Source: Candidatus Omnitrophota bacterium
GTDB lineage: Bacteria; Omnitrophota; Gorgyraeia; 1-14-0-20-64-10; JACQQZ01
Assembly (NCBI GenBank): GCA_016206755.1
Contig: JACQQZ010000025.1
Coordinates: 1-6,394, forward strand
Length of the DNA: 6,394 nt
Direction of reading: 5' to 3'
Shown: one piece after another, positions 1-6,123 of the stretch
Numbering within the stretch: position 1 is the first letter of the stretch
Layout of the letters: every line of letters starts with the position of its first letter
Made by a program: the position numbers and the translations under genes
Notes under the pieces: model-generated
The model's input: the letters and a program-made list of their open reading frames with translations, nothing else
Databases searched by the model: none
What the model was told of the DNA's origin: nothing

Positions 1-75
1 AGGGGCAGTCCCCTGCGGGCCTGCCTGCCGCCTGCCTGCCGGTAGGCATGGGCCAGGCAGCGACAGTCCCCAGTC
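1..75. repeat. GC-rich palindromic repeat element overlapping nuoC
   Basis: The segment combines several repeat structures. A perfect hairpin lies at 1-14 (AGGGG, loop CAGT, CCCCT). An 11-base unit CCTGCCTGCCG is directly duplicated at 20-30 and 31-41. A 16-base near-perfect palindrome TGCCTGCCGGTAGGCA is at 33-48 (one G/T mismatch). A CAGGCAG arm at 54-60 is complementary to CTGCCTG at 21-27 and 32-38. The 8-mer CAGTCCCC occurs at 6-13 and again at 64-71, flanking the palindromic core. This resembles a REP-type or miniature palindromic element rather than conserved coding sequence, although the nuoC frame reads through it without a stop. Whether it recurs elsewhere in the genome cannot be seen from here. 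Confidence 0.6.
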
Positions 76-362
76 CGCAGACCCGATTTGAAGTTGTCTA
101 CCATTTCTTCTCTTTGGAACACGGTTTGCGCGTGCGGGTAAGGGTGCCGGTGGGCGAATCGGACCCCGTCGTCGATTCCCTGACCGATCTTTGGAAAACA
201 GCCGACTGGTTTGAGCGCGAAGTCTGGGACATGTTCGGCATCAAGTTCAAAGGGCATCCCCGCCTGAAGCGCCTGCTCCTCTACGAAGAATTTAACGGCC
301 ACCCGTTGCGCAAAGATTATGCCGTCACCAAGCGCCAACCTTTGATCGGACCGGTCAATTGA
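1..362 (+). CDS. nuoC: NADH-quinone oxidoreductase subunit C, 5'-partial (30-kDa-type subunit)
   Basis: Hydrophilic subunit of the complex I Q-module that packs against NuoD and NuoB and carries no cofactor. The first whole codon is at 3 and the frame is open to the window edge; stop TGA is at 360-362. Counting from the first in-frame ATG (48), the family core begins at residue 13 (RFEVVYHF). The 30-kDa signature follows at about 54-91: WFEREVWDMFGIKFKGHPRLKR, then GHPLRKDY. Full-length NuoC proteins are usually 150-200 aa, so roughly 60 or more N-terminal residues lie outside or are altered. The sequence just before RFEVVY, where relatives usually have a VDY-like strand, is instead Pro/Ala/Gly-rich and encoded by a palindromic repeat. 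I consider ATG 48 an unlikely natural start: no convincing ribosome site precedes it and it would remove half the fold. The stop overlaps the nuoD start by one base (TGATG). The identity of the 3' part is certain; the state of the 5' part is not. Confidence 0.9.
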   Translation, partial: GQSPAGLPAACLPVGMGQAATVPSPQTRFEVVYHFFSLEHGLRVRVRVPVGESDPVVDSLTDLWKTADWFEREVWDMFGIKFKGHPRLKRLLLYEEFNGHPLRKDYAVTKRQPLIGPVN

Positions 363-1702
363 TGGAAACCGTCGAACCGCAGTACGAGACACGCGACATG
401 ATGCTCAACATGGGCCCGCAGCATCCGGCCATGCATGGGATCATCCGTGTGATCGTGAAGTTGGACGGGGAAACGGTCAAGGACGTCGATGTTGAAATCG
501 GTTATCTGCACCGCTGCTTCGAAAAAATGTCGGAGCAGGGCGGCTACCATCACGTCATTCCTTATACCGACCGTTTGAACTATGTTTCGCCGCTCATCAA
601 CAACGTCGGCTACTGCATGGCCGTCGAGAAGCTCATGGGCATCACCGTTCCGGAGCGCGGCCAGTACATTCGCACCATCGTTTCGGAAATCTCCCGCATC
701 ACCGATCATTTGACCTGCATCGGCGCTTCCGCCATGGAGTTGGGGGCATTTACCGTTTTTTTGTACATGATCAAGGCCCGCGAATATCTTTGGGAATTGG
801 TGGAGTTTGTCACGGGCGCGCGCTTGACGATCAGCTACTGCCGCGTGGGCGGCGTGAAAGCCGACTTGCCGGAGGGGTTTGAGGAAAAAACGCGATCGGC
901 CCTGACTCAGACGCGCGAAGTCTTGAAGGAAGTCGACAAGCTTTTGACGCGCAACCGCATCTTTGTTGACCGCATGAAAGGGACGGGCCGGATTACCGGC
1001 GAAGAAGCCGTGAATTATGGCATCACCGGACCGTTCTTGCGCTCAACCGGCGTCAACTACGATGTGCGCAAAGCGCAGCCGTATCTGATCTATGATCGAA
1101 TTAAATTTGAAGTGCCGCTGGGCCAGCACGGCGACAATCTCGACCGCTATTTCGTTCGCATGGAAGAGATGGAGCAGAGCATGCGGATCATCGAGCAGTG
1201 TTTCGAACAGATGCCCAAAGGCGCCGTGCAAGCGGATGAAGCGGCTCGGGCGATGCCTGCAGCCGACATGGTGGATGAGGCCAAGATGGGCCGCATTCCG
1301 CTGATCCGCGGCGCATCTCCGGTCACCGACCCCGTGCTGGAGGGAAGCAACAGGGCATTTCACAACCAAGTCAACGCCCCGGACAAGCGGGCGATCCTTC
1401 CTCCGAAAGAAGACACCTACGGCAACATCGAAGGTTTGATGCAGCACTTTAAGCTCATCATGTACGGGCACGGCATTCGTCCGCCCAAGGGCGAAGTGTA
1501 TCAGCCCGTAGAAGGGGCCAATGGAGAGCTTGGATTTTTTGTCGTCAGCGACGGCACTGACAAGCCGTACCGTGTGCGCTGCCGGCCGCCTTGTTTGCCG
1601 ATCATGTCGGCTTTGGGGCGCCTGGTGATCGGAGACATGATGGCGGACATTGTTCCGACATTTGGATCGATCAATATGATCGGCGGGGAATTGGACCGAT
1701 AG
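362..1702 (+). CDS. nuoD: NADH-quinone oxidoreductase subunit D (49-kDa-type, quinone-site subunit)
   Basis: Peripheral-arm subunit that, with NuoB and NuoH, forms the quinone-reduction site; it is homologous to the large subunit of [NiFe] hydrogenases but lacks the metal site. ATG 362 gives 446 aa, close to the usual ~400-450. A TTG at 359 would add one residue, but ATG overlapping the nuoC stop (TGATG) is the better choice and suggests translational coupling. Visible motifs are NMGPQHPAMHG (about 16-26, including the quinone-pocket histidine), GYLHRCFEK (48-56), PYTDRLNYVSP (67-77, containing the tyrosine expected to contact the quinone headgroup), GRITGEEAVNYGITGPFLRSTG (209-230), and the C-terminal GEVYQP...GELGFFVVSDG and MIGGELDR ending. 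Two family positions differ from the common form: HRC instead of HRG, and LNY instead of LDY. There is no insertion, frameshift or truncation. Confidence 0.97.
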   Translation: METVEPQYETRDMMLNMGPQHPAMHGIIRVIVKLDGETVKDVDVEIGYLHRCFEKMSEQGGYHHVIPYTDRLNYVSPLINNVGYCMAVEKLMGITVPERGQYIRTIVSEISRITDHLTCIGASAMELGAFTVFLYMIKAREYLWELVEFVTGARLTISYCRVGGVKADLPEGFEEKTRSALTQTREVLKEVDKLLTRNRIFVDRMKGTGRITGEEAVNYGITGPFLRSTGVNYDVRKAQPYLIYDRIKFEVPLGQHGDNLDRYFVRMEEMEQSMRIIEQCFEQMPKGAVQADEAARAMPAADMVDEAKMGRIPLIRGASPVTDPVLEGSNRAFHNQVNAPDKRAILPPKEDTYGNIEGLMQHFKLIMYGHGIRPPKGEVYQPVEGANGELGFFVVSDGTDKPYRVRCRPPCLPIMSALGRLVIGDMMADIVPTFGSINMIGGELDR

Positions 1703-1703
1703 C

Positions 1704-2171
1704 ATGTTTGACTCGAAACAATTTGAAAAAGATGCCGCAGAAATCATGGCCCGCTACGACCAGAAAAAAGCGGCCACGCTGCCGCTGCTTCACCTGGTCC
1801 AAGAAAAAATCGGATACATCCCTCCGGAAGGCGAGCAGTGGGTCAGCGAAAAAGTGGGCGTGGCCATCGTCCACATCCGCGAAGTCGTTTCCTTTTACAC
1901 GATGTTCCGAACCAAGGCGATCGGTAAACATCATATCCAGGTTTGTACCAATTTGCCCTGCGTCCTGCGCGGCGCCGAGCAGGTGATGGCCTATCTCAAA
2001 GAGCGTTTGGGCATTGATGCCGGCCAAACGACCCCGGACGGCAAATTCACACTCTCTTCCGTGGAATGTTTGTGTGCTTGTGAAATTGCGCCGATGTGCC
2101 AGGTCAATGACAGATACATTGGGCCGCTCGATCGTGCGGCGGTGGACAAGTTGCTCCAGGACTGCGTCTGA
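1704..2171 (+). CDS. nuoE: NADH-quinone oxidoreductase subunit E (24-kDa-type, [2Fe-2S] N1a)
   Basis: Thioredoxin-fold subunit of the NADH-dehydrogenase module, binding the off-path [2Fe-2S] cluster N1a next to the FMN of NuoF. The 155-aa length matches the family. An N-terminal helical region (1-70, with ATLPLLHLVQEKIGYIP and EVVSFYTMF) precedes the cluster domain. The four expected ligands are present: C81 and C86 in VCTNLPC, and C122 and C126 in ECLCAC. The middle of the second motif is usually ECLGAC followed by G-x-APM; here it reads ECLCACEIAPMC, which adds C124 and C132. The start ATG 1704 lies one base after the nuoD stop with only a weak GGA at 1693-1695 upstream, so translation probably depends on coupling. 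The stop overlaps the nuoF start (TGATG). Confidence 0.96.
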   Translation: MFDSKQFEKDAAEIMARYDQKKAATLPLLHLVQEKIGYIPPEGEQWVSEKVGVAIVHIREVVSFYTMFRTKAIGKHHIQVCTNLPCVLRGAEQVMAYLKERLGIDAGQTTPDGKFTLSSVECLCACEIAPMCQVNDRYIGPLDRAAVDKLLQDCV

Positions 2172-3454
2172 TGGCCTCTGAAATGGTTCTCTCAAAACGC
2201 CTGAAGAATCCAGGGGGCGCTTGGTTTGATGCGTATGTCGCCGATGGCGGCTACGCGGCGGCCAAAAAAGTTTTGACCGCCATGACACCGGCCCAGGTCA
2301 TCGATGAGATCAACAAAGCCAATCTGCGCGGTCTCGGCGGCGCAGGATTTCCAACGGGGAAGAAGTGGTCTTTTATCCCGAAAGATTCACCCAAGCCGAA
2401 ATACTTGGTCGTCAATGCCGATGAAGGGGAGCCCGGGACATTCAAAGACCGCTATCTGTTGGAGCGCGACCCGCATGCCCTCATTGAAGGAATGCTGATT
2501 GCCGCGTATTCCATCGGCTGCCACAAAGCGTACGTCTACATTCGCGGCGAATACATCGAGCCGTATCGCCGGTTTGTCCGCGCCATCGAGGAAGCCCGAA
2601 AAAAAGGATGGATCGGCGAAGCTGTTCAAGGCAAGTGGGATTGGGAGGTGACCGTCCATCGCGGAGCGGGGGCCTACATCTGCGGCGAGGAGACGGCGTT
2701 GCTCTCATCCCTTGAAGGCGGCAAAGGTTTTCCGCGGCTGAAACCCCCGTTTCCGGCGATCTCCGGCCTTTTCGCAAGCCCCACCATCGTCAACAACGTC
2801 GAGACATTGTGCTGCGTTCCCCCGATCATTCGCAACGGCGCCGAGTGGTTCGCGAAAATCGGCACACCCAAACAGGGCGGCACGCGGCTTTTTAGCTTGA
2901 GCGGCCACGTCGAGAAACCCGGTCTTTACGAAGCGCCGGTTTCCGTGACGCTTCGCCAGCTCATCGAGCAGCAGGGGGGCGGCGTGCGCGGCGGCAAGAA
3001 ACTCAAGGCAGTCGTCCCAGGCGGAATTTCTGCAAAAATCCTAACAGCGGCGGAGATCGACGTCGCCATGGATTTCGATTCCTTGACGGCAGCCGGCACG
3101 ATGGCCGGTTCGGCGGGTGTCATCGTCATGGATGAATCCACCTGCATGGTCAAAGCGCTTTTGACGGCCGCGAAGTTCTTTGCCCACGAGTCGTGCGGCC
3201 AGTGCTCTCCGTGCCGCGAGGGACCCGGCAGGCTGTACAAAATCATTCAAAGGGTGGCCGCAGGGCAGGGCCGCCGGCAGGACTTGGACGTTCTTTTGGC
3301 CGTCGCCGGCAACATGGAAGGCAAGACGATCTGCGTGTTTGCCGATGCCGCCGCATGGCCGATTCAGTCGTACATTCGGAAATTCCGGTCGGAATTCGAA
3401 CATCACGTTGAAACAGGAACCTGCGAGTTGGGTCATGCCTACGCTCACCATTGA
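2171..3454 (+). CDS. nuoF: NADH-quinone oxidoreductase subunit F (51-kDa-type, FMN/NADH binding, cluster N3)
   Basis: Catalytic subunit that oxidises NADH, takes the hydride onto FMN and passes single electrons to the [4Fe-4S] cluster N3. The 427-aa product is of normal length. Visible motifs in order are the FMN/NADH loop GLGGAGFPTGKKW (54-66), VNADEGEPGTF (81-91), the glycine-rich nucleotide loop HRGAGAYICGEETALLSSLEGG (163-184), PTIVNNVETL (204-213), the N3 ligands SCGQCSPCREG (C342, C345, C348), and the fourth ligand C388 in KTICVFADAAAWP. The usual wording after that cysteine is closer to ALGDAA, so VFADAA is a small lineage variant. ATG 2171 overlaps the nuoE stop by one base. A plausible ribosome site AGGA at 2158-2161 sits 9 bases upstream. 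The last 20 bases overlap the start of nuoG in another frame. Confidence 0.98.
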   Translation: MASEMVLSKRLKNPGGAWFDAYVADGGYAAAKKVLTAMTPAQVIDEINKANLRGLGGAGFPTGKKWSFIPKDSPKPKYLVVNADEGEPGTFKDRYLLERDPHALIEGMLIAAYSIGCHKAYVYIRGEYIEPYRRFVRAIEEARKKGWIGEAVQGKWDWEVTVHRGAGAYICGEETALLSSLEGGKGFPRLKPPFPAISGLFASPTIVNNVETLCCVPPIIRNGAEWFAKIGTPKQGGTRLFSLSGHVEKPGLYEAPVSVTLRQLIEQQGGGVRGGKKLKAVVPGGISAKILTAAEIDVAMDFDSLTAAGTMAGSAGVIVMDESTCMVKALLTAAKFFAHESCGQCSPCREGPGRLYKIIQRVAAGQGRRQDLDVLLAVAGNMEGKTICVFADAAAWPIQSYIRKFRSEFEHHVETGTCELGHAYAHH

Positions 3455-5018
3455 CGGACGGCAGATCACGGTTCCGTCCGGGACCACGGTTTTACAGGCC
3501 TGCGACCAGTTGGGGATGAACGTCCCGCGCTACTGCTATCATCCGGGCCTCAGCATCGCCGGAAATTGCCGCATCTGCTTGGTCGAAATCGATAAATTCC
3601 CAAAACTTCAAATCTCTTGCAACACGCCCACGGCCGACGGCATGGTGGTGAAAACCCAGTCGGACAAGACCGTTAAGGCCCGGCAGGACGTGCTCGAGTT
3701 CTTGCTGGCCAACCATCCGCTCGATTGTCCGGTCTGCGACCAGGCGGGCGAGTGCGAGCTGCAAAACTACTACATGGACCACGGGCTCTACGACTCCCGC
3801 TTCGAAGAGCAGAAGGTCAAAAAGCAAAAAGCGGTTCCGCTGGGCGAGACCGTGATGCTGGATCAGGAACGCTGCATCCTCTGCTCCCGCTGCGTGCGTT
3901 TCACCGATGAGATTTCAAAAACCAGCGAATTCGGCATCTTCGACCGCGGCGACCACGCCGAAGTCAATCTCTACCCGGGCAAAACGCTCGACAACAAGTA
4001 TGCCGGCAACGTCGTCGACATTTGTCCTGTGGGCGCCTTGACCGACCGGGATTTTCGTTTCAAGGCCCGCGTTTGGTATCTGTCTTCCAGCCCCTCTGTC
4101 TGCCCAGGATGCGCGCGCGGTTGCAGCACCGACATCCACTACGTTCTCGATCGTCCTTATCTGGCCGAGGGTGCGCGCGTGATGCGCCTGAAGCCCCGCT
4201 ACAATCCGGACGTCAATCAATGGTGGATGTGCGATGAAGGCCGCTATTCTTACAAATCAATCGACCAGGCGCGCTTGACCCAGCCGATCTGCCGCCAAGG
4301 CGGCGAGACGCACGATTTCGTTTGGGAGCTGGCGTTTGCCGAAGTCGTTCGGCGCTTGAAGGACGCCAAGACGCGGGGGGCTTTGAGCCAGTGGGGTATT
4401 GTTCCGTCCCCGCAGATGACCAATGAAGAGCTTTTTGTGACCAAGCAGTTGGCTCAGCGTTGGGGCATTGCCTGCAATCCGGCCGTGCCGGTCAAGCTGG
4501 GCTACTCCGACAGCTTCTTGATTCAAGCCGATAAAAACCCGAACCGGCGCGGCATGGAGACGATTGGATTTGATGCGGACAAAGCTTCTTTGATTGACCG
4601 GGCCCTGAGGGGCGAGCTGCGCGTGCTTTACGTGTTTGACCACGATTTGGTCGATCTCTATGGGGCAGAAAAAGCCCGGCGCCTTTCCGAGCAAGTCTAT
4701 CTCATTTATCAAGGCACCAATGAAAATGCGACGAGTCAACTGGCGCACTTGGTTCTCCCCAGCGCCGTCTACGCCGAGAAAGACGGGACCTTCACCAACG
4801 TCGACGGCCATGTTCAGCGGACCTTCAAGGCGTTTGAGCCGCTGCAAGGGGCGCGTCCGACGCTGGAGATCTTGTTTGAAATTGCCAAGCGGATGGATGA
4901 GCCGCTGATCTATTCTTCAGCCGTTCAGGTTTTTAAGGCGTTGGCTCAAGCCGTTCCGGCGTTTCACGGTTTGGATTATGACATGATCGGAAAAACCGGA
5001 AAGCGTGCTCCCGCATGA
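3435..5018 (+). CDS. nuoG: NADH-quinone oxidoreductase subunit G (75-kDa-type iron-sulfur subunit, short form)
   Basis: Electron-wire subunit linking NuoF to NuoI. ATG 3435 gives 527 aa and the canonical N-terminus MPTLTIDGRQITVPSG. The open frame extends upstream to a TTG at 3180, but that stretch lies inside nuoF and looks noncoding. Cluster ligands: [2Fe-2S] N1b at C34, C45, C48, C62; N5 at H94, C98, C101, C107 (HPLDCPVCDQAGEC); N4 at C147, C150, C153 (CILCSRC) and C197 (DICPVG). A further Fe-S motif CPGCARGC (C223, C226, C230) with C266 in WWMCDEGR matches the N7-type set. The remainder is a shortened molybdopterin-oxidoreductase-like domain ending in the recognisable LPSAVYAEKDGTFTNVDGHVQ (about 441-461). 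Relatives are often 670-900 aa, so this domain is strongly reduced while the ligands are intact. It overlaps nuoF by 20 bases and nuoH by 4 bases (ATGA). Confidence 0.96.
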   Translation: MPTLTIDGRQITVPSGTTVLQACDQLGMNVPRYCYHPGLSIAGNCRICLVEIDKFPKLQISCNTPTADGMVVKTQSDKTVKARQDVLEFLLANHPLDCPVCDQAGECELQNYYMDHGLYDSRFEEQKVKKQKAVPLGETVMLDQERCILCSRCVRFTDEISKTSEFGIFDRGDHAEVNLYPGKTLDNKYAGNVVDICPVGALTDRDFRFKARVWYLSSSPSVCPGCARGCSTDIHYVLDRPYLAEGARVMRLKPRYNPDVNQWWMCDEGRYSYKSIDQARLTQPICRQGGETHDFVWELAFAEVVRRLKDAKTRGALSQWGIVPSPQMTNEELFVTKQLAQRWGIACNPAVPVKLGYSDSFLIQADKNPNRRGMETIGFDADKASLIDRALRGELRVLYVFDHDLVDLYGAEKARRLSEQVYLIYQGTNENATSQLAHLVLPSAVYAEKDGTFTNVDGHVQRTFKAFEPLQGARPTLEILFEIAKRMDEPLIYSSAVQVFKALAQAVPAFHGLDYDMIGKTGKRAPA

Positions 5019-6100
5019 TTGAAGCCATCCTCATCAAACTGGCGCTTGCGGCTGCCGTTTATTTTGGCGTATTGAATCTGGCCGGTATTCACACCTGGGT
5101 GGAGCGCAAGCAGAGTGCCGTGATGCAGGACCGCATCGGCGCCAATCGCGCTACCCTATTTGGATTTCGAATGATGGGGCTTTTGCATCCATTGGCGGAT
5201 GTCATCAAATTGTTCACCAAAGAAGACTTCGTCCCTCCCGGCGGCAACCGTGCGCTGCACACCTTGGCGCCTTTTCTATCGGCATTTTTTGCGCTGGCGA
5301 CTTTTGCGGCAATCCCGATCGGGGATACGCTGATGATAGGCAATCGGATCATTGATCTGCAGGTGGCCAAAATTGATGTGGCGCTTCTCTACATCTTTGC
5401 GATGCTATCGATGGGGGCGTACGGCGTGGTGTTGGCCGGATACTCCTCCAACAATAACTACGCATTTTTGGGCGGCATGCGCGCGGCCTCTCAGGTGATC
5501 TCCTATGAAATCACCATGGGGATTTCGTTGATTGGCTTGGTGATGTGGTATGGCACGCTGGATCTGCAGGAGATGGTCCGGGCCCAGGGACGATACCTGT
5601 GGGGGTGGCTGCCGCTGTGGGGTTTTGTCGTTCAACCGGTTGCTTTTTTTGTATTCGTCACCGCTGCCTTAGCGGAAACAAAACGCGTTCCGTTTGACAT
5701 GCCGGAAGGCGAGTCTGAGATCATCGGATATTTCGTGGAATACAGCGGCATGAAATTCGGCCTTTTCTTCATGACCGATTTCATTGAAACAGTCCTCGTG
5801 GCCTGTTTGGCCACCACTTTTTTCTTTGGCGGCTGGCAAGCACCGTACTTACTCGCAGACGGCTTTCATTTTCCGTGGGGCGGGGGAATTGCCCTGGCTC
5901 CTTTGGCGGTGACGTTGTTGGGAATCATCTCATTCACGTTCAAAGTCCTCTTTTTCTGCTGGCTGTTTATGGCGATTCGCTGGACGCTGCCGAGATTCCG
6001 CTATGATCAGCTGATGCGCTTGGGTTGGAAAATGCTCTTTCCGATTTCCGTGGCGAATGTGATCTTAACCGGTTTTGTCCTTCTCTTGATCCGAGGGTGA
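5015..6100 (+). CDS. nuoH: NADH-quinone oxidoreductase subunit H (membrane subunit, quinone channel)
   Basis: Integral membrane subunit joining the peripheral arm to the proton-pumping arm and forming the quinone entry channel with NuoD and NuoB. At 361 aa it has the usual length, with about eight hydrophobic segments expected (for example 5-24, 83-102, 123-143, 165-180, 201-220, 248-272, 292-320, 341-359). Conserved loops are WVERKQSAVMQDRIGANRA (28-46), HPLADVIKLFTKED (58-71), YSSNNNYAFLGGMRAASQVISYEI (143-166), the acidic ALAETKRVPFDMPEGESEIIGYFVEYSGMKFG loop (218-249) and RWTLPRFRYDQLMRLGWK (322-339). These carry the charged residues lining the quinone and proton path. ATG 5015 overlaps the nuoG stop (ATGA), with GGAAAG at 4998-5003 as a possible ribosome site. 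The last four codons fall in the first unit of an 11-bp tandem repeat. Confidence 0.97.
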   Translation: MIEAILIKLALAAAVYFGVLNLAGIHTWVERKQSAVMQDRIGANRATLFGFRMMGLLHPLADVIKLFTKEDFVPPGGNRALHTLAPFLSAFFALATFAAIPIGDTLMIGNRIIDLQVAKIDVALLYIFAMLSMGAYGVVLAGYSSNNNYAFLGGMRAASQVISYEITMGISLIGLVMWYGTLDLQEMVRAQGRYLWGWLPLWGFVVQPVAFFVFVTAALAETKRVPFDMPEGESEIIGYFVEYSGMKFGLFFMTDFIETVLVACLATTFFFGGWQAPYLLADGFHFPWGGGIALAPLAVTLLGIISFTFKVLFFCWLFMAIRWTLPRFRYDQLMRLGWKMLFPISVANVILTGFVLLLIRG

Positions 6101-6119
6101 TCCGAGAGTGATTCGAGGA
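6087..6119 (+). repeat. Triple 11-bp tandem repeat at the nuoH/nuoI junction
   Basis: Three consecutive 11-base units occupy the junction: TGATCCGAGGG (6087-6097), TGATCCGAGAG (6098-6108) and TGATTCGAGGA (6109-6119). The first unit encodes the last residues of NuoH. The second begins with the nuoH stop codon TGA. The third supplies the ribosome-site-like GAGGA just before the nuoI start. Each unit begins with TGA and contains GAG, so each carries both a possible stop and a possible Shine-Dalgarno core. The nuoH-nuoI spacing therefore seems to have been built by duplication. Confidence 0.8.
6115..6119 (+). promoter_or_regulatory. Probable ribosome binding site for nuoI
   Basis: GAGGA lies four bases before GTG 6124. 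The spacing is short but this is the only Shine-Dalgarno-like match at the proper side of the start. It is part of the third unit of the tandem repeat, and it supports GTG 6124 as the start over the internal ATG at 6160. Confidence 0.5.
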
Positions 6120-6123
6120 TAAT

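Noticed and set aside
1..48. Rho-independent terminator from the hairpins in 1-48
   Set aside because: No T-run follows the stems and the region lies within the operon and an open frame.
48..362. ATG 48 as the true start of a 104-aa NuoC
   Set aside because: It would delete the N-terminal half of a conserved fold, lacks a ribosome site, and lies inside the repeat palindrome; a start upstream of the window is more likely. Kept open only as a degraded-gene possibility.
1043..1747. Long antisense open frame (234 codons) opposite nuoD
   Set aside because: The protein has no recognisable motif, is rich in His/Arg as typical for the complement of GC-rich coding DNA, and lies entirely opposite conserved NuoD/NuoE sequence.
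1671..2288. Antisense open frame (205 codons) opposite nuoE
   Set aside because: It crosses the nuoD, nuoE and nuoF genes on the other strand, has no family resemblance, and is best read as a codon-bias shadow.
2598..2605. In-phase A-AAA-AAA slippery heptamer in nuoF, with similar T runs in nuoD (756-762) and nuoH (5644-5650)
   Set aside because: The -1 frame after the nuoF run reaches a stop after roughly 40 codons and yields no domain. I saw no convincing downstream stimulatory structure, and such runs are common by chance in Lys/Phe-containing genes.
3180..3434. 85-codon N-terminal extension of NuoG from TTG 3180
   Set aside because: It lies inside nuoF over the N3 cluster-binding region; its translation is Arg/Ala/Trp-rich noise, whereas the canonical NuoG N-terminus begins at ATG 3435.
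4257..4847. Antisense open frame (196 codons) opposite nuoG
   Set aside because: It shows no motif or credible ribosome site and lies opposite a well-supported NuoG.
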